64,000 bases of DNA from Abiotrophia defectiva ATCC 49176 (GCF_000160075.2 NZ_KI535340.1:1-64000); one strand, 5' to 3'. Shown: positions 1 through 7,934, counted from the stretch's first letter. Notes: generated from the letters alone by a model not told the origin. Program-made: numbers and translations.

Positions 1-32
1 TGATTTTTTGTTTGAAATATCTTTCCCGTCAT
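1..32 (-). CDS. 5' end of an unidentified gene (partial, runs off the left edge)
   Basis: An ATG at position 32 (minus strand) opens a frame reading MTGKIFQTKN before the window ends. It lies 13 bases after the stop of the ferredoxin-reductase-like gene, and an AAGAAGG ribosome site sits about 6 bases upstream of it. It is therefore probably the next gene of that TetR-controlled operon. Too little is visible to name a product. Confidence 0.45.
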   Translation of the reverse strand, partial: MTGKIFQTKN

Positions 33-45
33 CTATGCCCTTCTT

Positions 46-834
46 CTATTTTAAACCTCTGAAGCGACTAGTTTTAATCCTCTTTTTATCAATTCCCTTA
101 TCTTTAAGGAATTGTTTCATAGTATTGACGTCATCAGGCTGTCCTGCTAATAGATAAGTCGCATCGTTACCATAGCGCTCAACTGCTTCATTTAAATAGG
201 CTTGACTTTGAGAAAGACTCGAGCTGCTCTCATAGCTTAGATTTGCATGATTTTTAGCTGAATCTTCCAGTTCATTGTTAAAGGCCAACACCCCTTTACT
301 AAAATGACTCAAGACCAATTCGTGTTTACCTAGCTCTTCTTTGATGATTGGGCGAATGGCCGCAATGCCGACATCTGAAGCAAAACACACTAGTGGTTGA
401 TCACTCTCAGTAATGGTTAGGGAGTCTTCTAGCCAACTAAGCTTTAGTTCACTTCCCTCTGAAAGGCTAGTCAGGTTATTTTTGAATAGACTGCCACTAT
501 CATGCGTCAAAATCAAAATCTCTTCTTCCTGTAGCGTTGAGGCAATAGTCAGCCAGCGACTAGCTTTCTCCTCCTTAGCATCACTCCTGCTTGCACCAGT
601 GACTACCTCCATATTTTTTGAATTGCTATCTTTATCGTTTGACAAACTAATCTTAGCGTAGGAGCCTGCCTTCCACTGCAGATTATCCGGTTTACTTAAA
701 TGTATCAGCCTTAAATCCCCATCTACTTTTTCAATCGAGGCTACAGTGAGTGTTTGGCTCCGTCCAAGATAGGCGATAATGCCCCAAATGATAAGACTTA
801 TAGTCGCAATGACAACTAGAATTATGTATAACAT
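46..834 (-). CDS. Membrane-anchored ferredoxin-reductase-like (FNR fold) protein
   Basis: A 262-residue protein with one N-terminal membrane helix (about residues 2-22) and then a domain that looks like a ferredoxin/flavin reductase. The segment WKAGSYAKISL resembles the flavin-binding strand. CFASDVGIAAIRPII resembles the nucleotide-binding loop, and the C-terminal stretch from YLLAGQP to the terminal FRGLK resembles the end of FNR proteins. It probably moves electrons to or from a flavin at the membrane; the substrate is unknown. I chose the ATG at 834 because AGAGG lies 7 bases upstream; the longer frame begins with a TTG inside the operator. The gene follows a tetR gene, and both carry the same palindrome upstream. 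A partial gene follows 13 bases downstream. The FNR assignment rests on weak motif resemblance, and no clear RxYS flavin motif is seen. Confidence 0.6.
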   Translation of the reverse strand: MLYIILVVIATISLIIWGIIAYLGRSQTLTVASIEKVDGDLRLIHLSKPDNLQWKAGSYAKISLSNDKDSNSKNMEVVTGASRSDAKEEKASRWLTIASTLQEEEILILTHDSGSLFKNNLTSLSEGSELKLSWLEDSLTITESDQPLVCFASDVGIAAIRPIIKEELGKHELVLSHFSKGVLAFNNELEDSAKNHANLSYESSSSLSQSQAYLNEAVERYGNDATYLLAGQPDDVNTMKQFLKDKGIDKKRIKTSRFRGLK

Positions 835-889
835 TTTTTTACCTCTTTTCTGTTTACGTTTTTCCAACTTGATACTTCCTCTCTGCTGA

Positions 890-916
890 TGAGTGAATAT
901 ATCCAACGTTCATTCA
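890..916. promoter_or_regulatory. TetR-type operator A, before the FNR-like gene
   Basis: A 27-bp imperfect palindrome: TGAGTGAATA, 7 bases, CGTTCATTCA. Its outer 11 and 9 bases are identical to the site before the tetR gene at 1532-1558. It lies just downstream of a -10-like TACACT (minus strand, 921-926), where a bound repressor would block transcription of the FNR-like gene. Assignment to the neighbouring TetR protein is inference. Confidence 0.65.
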
Positions 917-944
917 TTTTAGTGTAAAATAAAGAATTGCTTCT

Positions 945-1508
945 TTATTTCAAAATACCTTTAACAAAGTTAGTTGCAAGTATTTCAAGCGTTCTACTTA
1001 ACTCTGGCACATCTTGTTCTGTGATTTGCATATCCATGTAATAGAAAAGATTGTAGACACGTAAAATATCCTGAATTTTATCTTGCGAGTAACCTTCTGC
1101 TAACATTCGACTGGTGAAAGTTTCGACTAAAAAATTGTGGAAAGGATTTGAGACTTTGCCTTCTTCGGAGGAATAATATCCATGTAATTCATCTGCGATT
1201 GCAGGATTATACCACTCCTTAAGGATTTTGTTGGAAGAAACCAAGGAACGTGATCGTCCAAAAATTTGGCTAACGAGTTCAACCATGTCCATCTGCCAAT
1301 CAATTTCTTCAATCATAGCTTGACGAGCGCGATTGTTCTCATCGATGTAGATATCCAAAAAAATGGCTTCTTTACTATCATAATAGTTATAAAAAGAGCC
1401 GACTGCCATACCGGCCTGCTTGGCAATTTCTGAAATTCCTGTCGCTTTGTATCCCTTTTTAGAAAAGACTTCATGCGCGGCTAACTTTAGGGCTTGTTTT
1501 TTATCCAC
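945..1508 (-). CDS. TetR/AcrR family transcriptional regulator
   Basis: A 187-residue repressor. The N-terminal helix-turn-helix is clear: ALKLAAHEVFSKKGY, then TGISEIAKQAGMAVGSFYNYY at about residues 20-45, followed by DSKEAIF, the usual TetR pattern. The C-terminal ligand domain is not recognisable. I chose the GTG at 1508 because AAGGAGG lies about 11 bases upstream; the longer frame would begin inside the promoter. A near-consensus promoter (1560-1588) and a 27-bp palindrome (1532-1558) precede it, so it likely represses itself. The same palindrome precedes the next gene, the probable target. The inducing ligand is unknown. Confidence 0.9.
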   Translation of the reverse strand: MDKKQALKLAAHEVFSKKGYKATGISEIAKQAGMAVGSFYNYYDSKEAIFLDIYIDENNRARQAMIEEIDWQMDMVELVSQIFGRSRSLVSSNKILKEWYNPAIADELHGYYSSEEGKVSNPFHNFLVETFTSRMLAEGYSQDKIQDILRVYNLFYYMDMQITEQDVPELSRTLEILATNFVKGILK

Positions 1509-1531
1509 AGCTATCGTGCCTCCTTTTTGTT

Positions 1532-1558
1532 TGAGTGAATATATTTTGTATTCATTCA
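1532..1558. promoter_or_regulatory. TetR-type operator B, before tetR
   Basis: A 27-bp palindrome with arms TGAGTGAATA and TATTCATTCA (one mismatch) around a 7-base spacer. It starts right after the -10 box of the tetR promoter, so it covers the transcription start. It matches operator A at 890-916 in both flanks. This fits autorepression. Confidence 0.7.
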
Positions 1559-1559
1559 T

Positions 1560-1588
1560 ATTGTAAAATAGAAAGTTCAGTTTGTCAA
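1560..1588 (-). promoter_or_regulatory. tetR promoter
   Basis: On the minus strand, TTGACA (1583-1588), a 17-base spacer and TACAAT (1560-1565). This is close to the sigma-A consensus and is followed directly by operator B. Confidence 0.8.
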
Positions 1589-1613
1589 TCATAATCCTCT
1601 CTCATCAACAACT

Positions 1614-1642
1614 AAATCCTAGTACTTATAGCACTAGGATTT
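1614..1642. terminator. Hairpin after lrgB, possible terminator
   Basis: A 10-bp perfect stem (AAATCCTAGT / ACTAGGATTT) with a 9-base loop, 12 bases past the lrgB stop. There is no strong U run on the minus strand, so termination is uncertain. The position between two transcription units supports the role. Confidence 0.45.
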
Positions 1643-1653
1643 AAATCTCTCTA

Positions 1654-2355
1654 TTAGTTTGACAAGATAAGTGCCGCAATCAATGGGCTGATAAAGACAT
1701 AAAGTAAACCCGTCACGCCAATTGCCAGACCTGCCATGGCGCCTGCGACTTGACCATATTTGAAGGCTGTCCCGGTCCCCACCGCGTGTCCCGTTCCGCC
1801 TAGGGCTAGCCCAACTGCTACATGGTCTTCAATCTTCAATACTTTTAAAACAACAGGCCCTAGAACGCTTGTCAAAATCCCAGTAGCCACTACAACGACT
1901 AAGGTCACAGTTGTCATACCTTGCATCTTGTCGATAATCCCCACCGCCATAGCGGTCGTAACTGATTTAGGGAAAAGCGAAATCGCTAGGAAGAAATCCA
2001 TGCCAAAAAGTTTAGCAAGGAGTGCAGTAAATGTCGTATTAATTAACACCGCAATGGAAGTCCCTAAGAGAATACTGCGTATATGGTGTTTCATCAAGTG
2101 GAAGGTTTTATAAAGCGGAATGCCCAAAGCTACTGTTGAAGGCACAATCAAGGTGTTAAGATAACTGCCTCCCACGTAATAAGCGTGATAAGGAATGCCG
2201 GTTAGCTTGAGCACTACAATAATTAAGATTGTCGCAATCAGAAGTGGCGTCGTCAATGGGTGAGGCCAACGTCGATTGAGTCGCATACCAAGATAGTAAG
2301 CTAGAATGGATAGTCCAAGTCCAAATAAGGGATTTTCCCAAAAATTAGCAGTCAC
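1654..2355 (-). CDS. lrgB: LrgB/CidB family membrane protein
   Basis: A 233-residue integral membrane protein of the LrgB family, with about seven hydrophobic segments. The family hallmarks are present: IVPSTVALGIPLYKT, then LFPKSVTTAMAVGI, and GLALGGTGHAVGTGTAF near the C-terminus. LrgA and LrgB form an antiholin-like or carbon-overflow transport pair; recent work on homologues favours pyruvate or glycolate transport. The GTG start directly follows the lrgA stop with no gap, so the two are translationally coupled. No lytSR two-component genes are seen next to it, although they often control lrgAB. Confidence 0.93.
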   Translation of the reverse strand: MTANFWENPLFGLGLSILAYYLGMRLNRRWPHPLTTPLLIATILIIVVLKLTGIPYHAYYVGGSYLNTLIVPSTVALGIPLYKTFHLMKHHIRSILLGTSIAVLINTTFTALLAKLFGMDFFLAISLFPKSVTTAMAVGIIDKMQGMTTVTLVVVVATGILTSVLGPVVLKVLKIEDHVAVGLALGGTGHAVGTGTAFKYGQVAGAMAGLAIGVTGLLYVFISPLIAALILSN

Positions 2356-2751
2356 CTAGTTTACCTCCTCAGTAAAGTCGTCCACAAAACGATCCTCGTA
2401 GTTGCCTTCATAGCGGTTCTTAACGTAATTAACCACTAAGGCAATGACCACAATATTAAGCACAATGGCCCCTACTATGATGAGCACAATAGGTCCTAGA
2501 AAAGGCGCAATGACCTCATAACGGTCCATAATCCCAACTGCTGCCGGCAAAAAGAGAATGGTCATATTGGCCAAGAGAAAGTTACCTACTGCATTGACAT
2601 GACGCAAACGTAGCAGCTTGAATTCAAGGGCTAAAAATAGGAGGATTAAGCCCAAAATAGAGCCAGGAATCGGTAATTGAAAATAAGTCGAAATCCCCTC
2701 TCCTATAAAGGCTAATAAAACAATAATCATGAACTGGACATAAAGTTTCAC
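2356..2751 (-). CDS. lrgA: LrgA/CidA family holin-like protein
   Basis: A 131-residue protein with four hydrophobic segments. It contains the LrgA family stretch with PIPGSILGLILLFLAL (about residues 25-40) and the segment FLPAAVGIMDRY. The C-terminal tail is acidic. I chose the GTG at 2751 because AGGAGG lies 7 bases upstream. It is the first gene of the lrgAB unit; a promoter-like TTGCAA-N16-TAAACT is found at 2779-2806. Confidence 0.92.
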   Translation of the reverse strand: MKLYVQFMIIVLLAFIGEGISTYFQLPIPGSILGLILLFLALEFKLLRLRHVNAVGNFLLANMTILFLPAAVGIMDRYEVIAPFLGPIVLIIVGAIVLNIVVIALVVNYVKNRYEGNYEDRFVDDFTEEVN

Positions 2752-2778
2752 AATGAATCCTCCTTTTCTCACAATACA

Positions 2779-2806
2779 AGTTTACGCTTTTTCGGCCAGA
2801 TTGCAA
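2779..2806 (-). promoter_or_regulatory. Candidate lrgAB promoter
   Basis: Minus strand TTGCAA (2801-2806), a 16-base spacer, then TAAACT (2779-2784), about 28 bases before the lrgA start. The match is moderate. Confidence 0.5.
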
Positions 2807-2807
2807 G

Positions 2808-2841
2808 TCAAAAAAAGGATTGGCGCTTAAGTCCAATCCTT
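2808..2841 (-). terminator. Rho-independent terminator after gpmA
   Basis: A 9-bp perfect stem (AAGGATTGG / CCAATCCTT, minus strand) followed by a run of T, 8 bases past the gpmA stop. Confidence 0.9.
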
Positions 2842-2848
2842 CAACTGC

Positions 2849-3601
2849 TTAATGGGCAAGCTTACCTTGGTTAGCTACGGCAGACATTTTAGCTGCCAAG
2901 GCCTCTTGGTCACCTAGGTAATAATGTTTAATTGCTTGGAAGTTGTCATCAAATTCGTAAACAAGTGGAACACCTGTTGGAATATTCACTTCCATAATCT
3001 GATCTGCGCTTAGTTTATCAAAATACTTAACGAGTGCACGAAGTGAGTTACCGTGTGCTGCAATAATGATGCGTTGACCTTCTGCCATTTGTGGCCGAAT
3101 CACTGTCTCAAAGTAAGGGACAACCCGCTCGATGGTAGTTGCAAGACTTTCCGCTAATGGCAAGCTATCCTCAGCAGGAACACGCCGATATTGGTCTTGC
3201 AAACGCGGGTTGCGACCATCACTAGCTTCCAAGCTTGGTGGCAATACATCAAAGGAACGGCGCCAGATTTTAACCTGTTCTTCCCCATATTTTTCTGCCG
3301 TCTCAACCTTATTCAAGCCTTGTAGGGCGCCATAATGGCGTTCATTTAACTGCCAAGCCTTATGAACGGGTATCCAAGATCGGTCTAGCTCAGTCAGAAC
3401 GGCATCCAATGTATGAATGGCCCGTTTAAGATAGCTTGTATAGGCCAAATCAAAGTCAAAACCTGCTGCCCTGAGCTGGCGCCCTGCTTCATGTGCTTCA
3501 GCCAAACCTTTGTCGGTCAGTTCTACGTCCGTCCAACCTGTAAAGAGGTTAAGCCGGTTCCACTCACTTTCACCATGACGAATTAAAACTAATTGTTTCA
3601 T
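2849..3601 (-). CDS. gpmA: 2,3-bisphosphoglycerate-dependent phosphoglycerate mutase
   Basis: A 250-residue cytosolic glycolytic enzyme that interconverts 3- and 2-phosphoglycerate through a phosphohistidine. The N-terminal [12 protein letters not shown] holds the catalytic histidine. [13 protein letters not shown] and [14 protein letters not shown] match the dPGM family, and [14 protein letters not shown] holds the second active-site histidine. I chose the ATG at 3601 because GGAGGAG lies just upstream. It is the last gene of an operon with the RsmJ-like methyltransferase and two membrane proteins, and a clear terminator follows. Confidence 0.97.
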   Translation of the reverse strand: MKQLVLIRHGESEWNRLNLFTGWTDVELTDKGLAEAHEAGRQLRAAGFDFDLAYTSYLKRAIHTLDAVLTELDRSWIPVHKAWQLNERHYGALQGLNKVETAEKYGEEQVKIWRRSFDVLPPSLEASDGRNPRLQDQYRRVPAEDSLPLAESLATTIERVVPYFETVIRPQMAEGQRIIIAAHGNSLRALVKYFDKLSADQIMEVNIPTGVPLVYEFDDNFQAIKHYYLGDQEALAAKMSAVANQGKLAH

Positions 3602-3612
3602 AAAATCTCCTC

Positions 3613-4365
3613 CTAACATTGATAGTAGCCATAATGGAATTTGGTATTAGATCGTTTGATACGTGTTAGGCCTAAGTCTTCAAAAATAGGGTCTTGATAG
3701 TGGGCTTTGACAACGATGCGGTGCCTTGCCACCCGCTTAGCCTGCTCTAAAGCTTCCTCGGTCAAGGGCTGTCGATTGGCTAAAAGACGAATACCATCTA
3801 AGTTCTTGGATTCTTCAATTCCCACCTTGAACATTGGATCAAAGTAGACACAGTCTATACTCTTATCTTTTGCTTGAGCAAGATAGGTTTGATAATCCTG
3901 ACAGTAAGTCACCAAGTCTCTCATAGCCTGAGTAAAACGACTATCTTCCATAACAAATCGAGACAGCCCATCACTTACAATCAAATGCACCAAGGGATTA
4001 AACTCTAAGGCAGTGACCTGGTAGCCAAAATACTGCATCACCAGGCTGTCACTGGCCATCCCCATGGTGGCATCCAGGACACTAGCGCCAGTTGGACAAG
4101 CTAGGGCTTCCAACAAAGGGTCGCGGCCGTTAAGTGCCCTGAGCCAAGCAGTATTGGGATGGAAAAATAGTTTCTGACCCTCCGTATCATAGTAGATTAA
4201 CTCATTCTTGTTAAGGACTAAGGCACCCTCTGCCTGGCAATAGATTTGCTTCATGGTACGCTTACCACGGTCCTGATAGATTCCACCGTATAGTTGGGCC
4301 AACTCCTGGGCGCGCTTTACTAAGCCTGGCTCTTTGTCAATAGCCGTTGTGACAATCAAGGTCAT
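3613..4365 (-). CDS. RsmJ-like class I SAM-dependent methyltransferase
   Basis: A 250-residue protein. [20 protein letters not shown] at about residues 95-114 is a SAM-binding motif, and VYFDPMF at about residue 175 is the DPxF catalytic loop typical of RsmJ (16S rRNA guanine-N2 methyltransferase, DUF548). [11 protein letters not shown] carries the acidic residue that binds the SAM ribose. It probably methylates RNA, but the exact target in Gram-positives is not established. The start overlaps the upstream stop by four bases (ATGA), so the genes are coupled. Confidence 0.75.
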   Translation of the reverse strand: MTLIVTTAIDKEPGLVKRAQELAQLYGGIYQDRGKRTMKQIYCQAEGALVLNKNELIYYDTEGQKLFFHPNTAWLRALNGRDPLLEALACPTGASVLDATMGMASDSLVMQYFGYQVTALEFNPLVHLIVSDGLSRFVMEDSRFTQAMRDLVTYCQDYQTYLAQAKDKSIDCVYFDPMFKVGIEESKNLDGIRLLANRQPLTEEALEQAKRVARHRIVVKAHYQDPIFEDLGLTRIKRSNTKFHYGYYQC

Positions 4366-4775
4366 ACCTCCACCTCTTCCTGACCTTGGTCTTGGGAGAA
4401 AAAGAGGGTGCGTAACTCATGCCAGGTCCATTGAACCCAGAAGTTGCAAATCGTCACGAAAAAAGCAAAGATAAGTAAGATCACAATTAAAGCCTGAATA
4501 CCAAAGAGCCAAGTCTTAAAATCTGAAAAGTTAGTTAGTACTTGGACGCTTTCCCAAGACAAGGTTCTTCTAAGGCTAAGTCCAGGGGAGCTAGCAGAGG
4601 CCAGCAACCGAATATCCATCATATAAGCAATGGCGATAAAGCCTATTACAATCAGTAAGGCGATGATTTGGAGGACAGACTTTTCCTTAAAGCTCAAATA
4701 GTGTCGCTCGCGACTAGGAATTCGGGTTCGCTTCTTTTTATTCTTATTTTTTCTGTGGTTGGATCGTTTTACCAT
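4362..4775 (-). CDS. Small membrane protein with two helices, unknown function
   Basis: A 137-residue protein that I do not recognise. It begins with a very basic stretch (lysine and arginine runs, residues 1-25). A hydrophobic segment follows at about residues 33-52, then a loop of about 45 residues likely outside the cell, a second hydrophobic segment at about 90-110, and an acidic tail ([10 protein letters not shown]). Its layout mirrors that of the upstream gene, with which it overlaps by seven bases. It is co-transcribed with the methyltransferase and gpmA. The function is unknown. Confidence 0.75.
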   Translation of the reverse strand: MVKRSNHRKNKNKKKRTRIPSRERHYLSFKEKSVLQIIALLIVIGFIAIAYMMDIRLLASASSPGLSLRRTLSWESVQVLTNFSDFKTWLFGIQALIVILLIFAFFVTICNFWVQWTWHELRTLFFSQDQGQEEVEV

Positions 4776-5218
4776 GTCTTGCCCTCCTTTCTAGTTTTTC
4801 CCTTAATTGTCTGCCATATATCAAAGGCTAAATAGATTAGATGAGATGTCACCATATAAAAAATGAAAATAACAATTAGGACCGCTATAAGAGTCAATAG
4901 ATAACTGAAAGATTCTGACTCAAGCATCTTTAAGTCCATCAGGCGGTTTACATCATCATGGAAAATAAAATGTACCTTCCTGACTGGAACGGGCCAACGA
5001 CTGAGATAGAAAGCCCAACTTATGACCAGGGTCAAGGCTATTGATAGCCAAAACATTGTCCATTCTCTGGAATTACGAGGAGTTTTGCGGTCTACAGGCC
5101 AACCAAACCTTACTGCCTTTTTTTGCTGCCTATTGCCCATAGCTGCCTTTACCCCTTTCCTCTTTACTTTAAGTCTAGCACTTTCAATCAGACTTTTCAA
5201 TTCAAGCAACCCCCACAT
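4769..5218 (-). CDS. Small membrane protein with two helices, unknown function
   Basis: Up to 149 residues; not recognised. A basic cytoplasmic N-terminus leads to a membrane helix at about residues 53-70, then a loop of about 45 residues (RWPVPVRKVHFIFHDD and following) and a second helix at about 107-127 before a basic tail. The start is unsure. The ATG at 5218 lacks a good ribosome site, while the ATG at 5140 (MGNRQQ) has AAAGGGG about 11 bases upstream. It is the first gene of a four-gene operon ending with gpmA. Confidence 0.7.
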   Translation of the reverse strand: MWGLLELKSLIESARLKVKRKGVKAAMGNRQQKKAVRFGWPVDRKTPRNSREWTMFWLSIALTLVISWAFYLSRWPVPVRKVHFIFHDDVNRLMDLKMLESESFSYLLTLIAVLIVIFIFYMVTSHLIYLAFDIWQTIKGKTRKEGKTW

Positions 5219-5221
5219 AAT

Positions 5222-5258
5222 CTATAGAAAAGAGCCCCTTAAAACTAAGGGACTCTTT
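5222..5258 (-). terminator. Terminator after the ABC permease gene
   Basis: Minus strand stem of about 13 bp (AAAGAGTCCCTTA / TAAGGGGCTCTTT, one mismatch) with a short T-rich loop, then TTCTAT. It is 13 bases past the permease stop. Confidence 0.8.
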
Positions 5259-5270
5259 CTCTACATTTCA

Positions 5271-5960
5271 TTAAATATCTAGGGCAAATCGACGTTCTAA
5301 CTTGGCTTGAAGCAAGGAATATGCCGTACAAATTAACCAATAGATGACCGCTACCAAGATATACATGGTCATGAAGTCATGTTCTGAGGCTCCTACCACT
5401 TTAGCCTTCTGGAATATCTCTGGTACACTAATAATGGCGGCAATCGAAGAGGACTTAACCAAATCTAGCATAACATTGGATAAGGGGGGAATGGCTAGTC
5501 GTGTAGCTTGAGGTATCACCACATAGCGAAGTGATTGTCGATAGCTCAGACCGACAGCAAAGGCTGCTTCCCATTGACCTTTTTCCACGCCTTCAATACC
5601 GGCACGAATAATTTCAGCCGTGTAGGCAGAAGCCGTAATGGACAGACCCAAAATGGCAGCCGTAAATGCCGACATGACAATCCCCATTAGTGGTAAGCCA
5701 TAATAGATAAAGAACAAAGTAACTAGAAGTGGCACACCACGGAAAAAGGAAATATAGGCAATTGCAATAGCGCGTAAGCCACGCAAAGGCGCTAAACGCA
5801 AGAGTGCTAGGCAAAGTCCTCCAAACGTGGCTAAGAGAAAGCTAGCTAAAGACAAAGTCAATGTATTGCCCAGACCTTGTAGTACTGTTGGCAGTCCTTT
5901 GAGCGCCAATTCTGGATTAAAGATATAGTGCCACTTGATAGTCAAGAGCAAATGGGCCAT
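5271..5960 (-). CDS. Amino-acid ABC transporter permease (HisM/GlnP type)
   Basis: A 229-residue inner-membrane permease of the polar amino-acid family. It has about five hydrophobic segments. The EAA loop (GQWEAAFAVGLSYRQ, then IPQATRLAIPPLSN) at about residues 140-170 contacts the ATPase. It follows a binding-protein gene with a one-base gap. No ATPase gene lies in this unit, so the ATP-binding subunit must come from elsewhere. The substrate cannot be read from the sequence. Confidence 0.92.
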   Translation of the reverse strand: MAHLLLTIKWHYIFNPELALKGLPTVLQGLGNTLTLSLASFLLATFGGLCLALLRLAPLRGLRAIAIAYISFFRGVPLLVTLFFIYYGLPLMGIVMSAFTAAILGLSITASAYTAEIIRAGIEGVEKGQWEAAFAVGLSYRQSLRYVVIPQATRLAIPPLSNVMLDLVKSSSIAAIISVPEIFQKAKVVGASEHDFMTMYILVAVIYWLICTAYSLLQAKLERRFALDI

Positions 5961-5961
5961 C

Positions 5962-6855
5962 TTAACGATCCACTTCCACTACAGGTAGATCTTTAAGTTT
6001 CTTACCACCGATTTCTTCCTTCTCAGTTGAGACATCTTCCCCTTCATAGAACTTCTTAGAAAGTTCTGCCAAGGAACCGTCTTTACGCATTTCTTCTAAG
6101 ACTTGGTTGATTTTTTCTTGTAAGGTCACAGATTCCTTGTTAAGTACGAAGGCTGCCTTACTTGGGTTATAGAAGACATTCCCTACCTTAGTCTTGAAGT
6201 CTGGGAAGAGCTTGTTGGCATTCTTAATGGCAATGGTTTGGACATAGTAATCATTTGGAATGAAGTCAGTCCGACCATTGTGGATATCCGCAATGTATTG
6301 TTCCAAGGTCCCGTTGTCATAGGTGACAGCTTCCGCACCTTTTGCTTCAGCAATGGCCATGTATTTGGTAGTTGCTTCCCCAGCTGCCTTCTTACCTTTG
6401 AAATCATCTAAGGATTTAATGCCAGAATCGTCGGACTCACGAACTACAATAGAACCGAAGCTATATTTAATTGGTGTTGAGAAAAGGAATTCTTTTTCAC
6501 GTTTAGGTGTGATGTCGTAGTCGTTGGCTACAATATCCGCTTGTCCTGACTTAATGGCTGTTAACATGCCATCTGTGTTCATTTCCTTAAATTCGAGTTC
6601 AAGGTTTAATTTTTCAGCAACCTTACGCAAGATTTCAATGTCATAACCAGTTAAGACATCTTTACCCTCTACTTCTGAGTGGAAAGTTGATGGGTAGTAA
6701 GCCCCTGAAGTTGCTACAACAATTTTGCCTGATTTTTGGATGCGATCCCAAGACTCATCCGCAGCTTGCACCTGATGCACAGGCGCCAATAATGCTCCCC
6801 CTAAAGTAATCAGGCTAGCAGCAGCCACAATTTTTTTCCATTTCACATTCACCAT
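5962..6855 (-). CDS. Amino-acid ABC transporter substrate-binding protein, non-lipidated
   Basis: A 297-residue binding protein of the SBP_bac_3 family. The domain begins with SGKIVVATSGAYYP; LTGYDIEILRKVAEKL and AIKSGQADIVANDYDITPKRE are typical of the family. The signal peptide ends in VQA-ADE and has no lipobox cysteine, whereas such proteins in Gram-positives are usually lipoproteins. It may be retained another way or secreted. The ATG at 6855 is preceded by AGGAGG at 6 bases. A promoter with a palindrome over its -35 box lies upstream (6888-6923). Confidence 0.92.
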   Translation of the reverse strand: MVNVKWKKIVAAASLITLGGALLAPVHQVQAADESWDRIQKSGKIVVATSGAYYPSTFHSEVEGKDVLTGYDIEILRKVAEKLNLELEFKEMNTDGMLTAIKSGQADIVANDYDITPKREKEFLFSTPIKYSFGSIVVRESDDSGIKSLDDFKGKKAAGEATTKYMAIAEAKGAEAVTYDNGTLEQYIADIHNGRTDFIPNDYYVQTIAIKNANKLFPDFKTKVGNVFYNPSKAAFVLNKESVTLQEKINQVLEEMRKDGSLAELSKKFYEGEDVSTEKEEIGGKKLKDLPVVEVDR

Positions 6856-6887
6856 AATAAACCTCCTAGGTTTTAAGATTTGATTTC

Positions 6888-6923
6888 ATTCTAGCATCTA
6901 GAACAGTTACTTTCAACTGTTCT
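6888..6923 (-). promoter_or_regulatory. Promoter with palindromic operator over the -35 box (ABC transporter unit)
   Basis: Minus strand TTGAAA (6911-6916), a 17-base spacer and TAGAAT (6888-6893). A perfect inverted repeat, AGAACAGTT / AACTGTTCT with a 6-base centre, spans 6900-6923 and includes the -35 box. It looks like a repressor site; the regulator is unknown. Confidence 0.65.
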
Positions 6924-6987
6924 GCTCAATAAATATTGATAAACATAGCTGTTTCAGAAATAAAATAAAACAGTTTTATTATCTGTA

Positions 6988-7016
6988 CCAAAACAAAAGA
7001 GGAGCTTAGCTCCTCT
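6988..7016 (-). terminator. Terminator after tatA
   Basis: An 8-bp perfect stem (AGAGGAGC / GCTCCTCT, 3-base loop) followed on the minus strand by TTTGTTTT, 15 bases past the tatA stop. Confidence 0.88.
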
Positions 7017-7030
7017 CTTCTTATCACAAA

Positions 7031-7213
7031 CTATTGATCTTTTTCTTGTTTCTTATCGTCATCCGTTAGTTCGTGGACAGTACGTTTGAATGACACAAAC
7101 ATTTTACCAATCGACTCTCCAAGTTCTGGTAATCGCTTAGGGCCAAAAATCAAGAGCGCACCTAAGACAATCAAAATTAAACCCGGCGCCCCAATATCAC
7201 GAAGTAATCCCAT
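7031..7213 (-). CDS. tatA: Sec-independent protein translocase TatA
   Basis: A 60-residue protein with one N-terminal helix, then the TatA hinge and amphipathic helix: LIFGPKRLPELGESIGK. It forms the channel element of the twin-arginine translocase. The ATG has GGAGGGA upstream, and the gene overlaps the end of tatC by 17 bases. It is the last gene of the efe-tat operon. There is no tatB, as usual in Gram-positives. Confidence 0.96.
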   Translation of the reverse strand: MGLLRDIGAPGLILIVLGALLIFGPKRLPELGESIGKMFVSFKRTVHELTDDDKKQEKDQ

Positions 7214-7934
7214 CTTGCTTCCCTCCTCTTCTCTTACGATACAAAATCCAATGGCTAATTAAAATACTAATCTCATAGAGTCCCACCAGAGGCACTAACA
7301 TGGCCAAGTCGCTGACAAAATCAGCTGGCGTTAAGACAACAGCCAATACCAAGAGCACAAAGTAGGCATAGCGACGATAGGCGCTCAACCACTTAGGTGA
7401 TAGCAAGCCTATATGGGTCAAAAAAGCGACTAAGAATGGCATCTCAAATAGAAAGCCTAGTGGCAAGGTCACGCCAAAGATGAAATCCAAATAATTTCCA
7501 ACTGTCAGACGCGTTTCAAAGAGTTCTTGACTCCAATTCAAGAGCACTTGTAACAAGGCCGGAGCTACCAGATAAAAGCCAAAAGCTAATCCCATGATAA
7601 AGCAAAGAAAGACAGCTGGCAAGTACCAATAAATGGCACGCAACTCCTCTTGTTTAAGGGCTGGTTTGACATAGGCCCAAATCTGATAAGTGACAAAAGG
7701 TAGACTAGCGCTTAAGGCCACTAAACTGGCCACTTTAACATAGAGCCAGAGAATTTCATTAGGTCCCAAGGCTAAGAGCGGCTGGTCCAGAAATTGCGTC
7801 ACTAAATGATAAAAAGGATCTACTAAGAAAATCCCAAGGCAAAACCAGAGAACAAACCAGATGAGAGAAACAATCAAGCGGGATCTAAATTCTGCCAAAT
7901 GCCCTACTAGACTGAGTTGCTTGCTATCAGTCAC
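7197..7934 (-). CDS. tatC: Sec-independent protein translocase TatC
   Basis: A 245-residue polytopic protein with six membrane helices, the receptor for twin-arginine signal peptides. HLAEFRSRLI at the N-terminus and FGVTLPLGFLFEMPFL in the middle are TatC hallmarks. The GTG start overlaps the efeU stop by eight bases. Its cargo is likely EfeB, encoded two genes upstream, which has a twin-arginine signal. Confidence 0.96.
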   Translation of the reverse strand: MTDSKQLSLVGHLAEFRSRLIVSLIWFVLWFCLGIFLVDPFYHLVTQFLDQPLLALGPNEILWLYVKVASLVALSASLPFVTYQIWAYVKPALKQEELRAIYWYLPAVFLCFIMGLAFGFYLVAPALLQVLLNWSQELFETRLTVGNYLDFIFGVTLPLGFLFEMPFLVAFLTHIGLLSPKWLSAYRRYAYFVLLVLAVVLTPADFVSDLAMLVPLVGLYEISILISHWILYRKRRGGKQDGITS

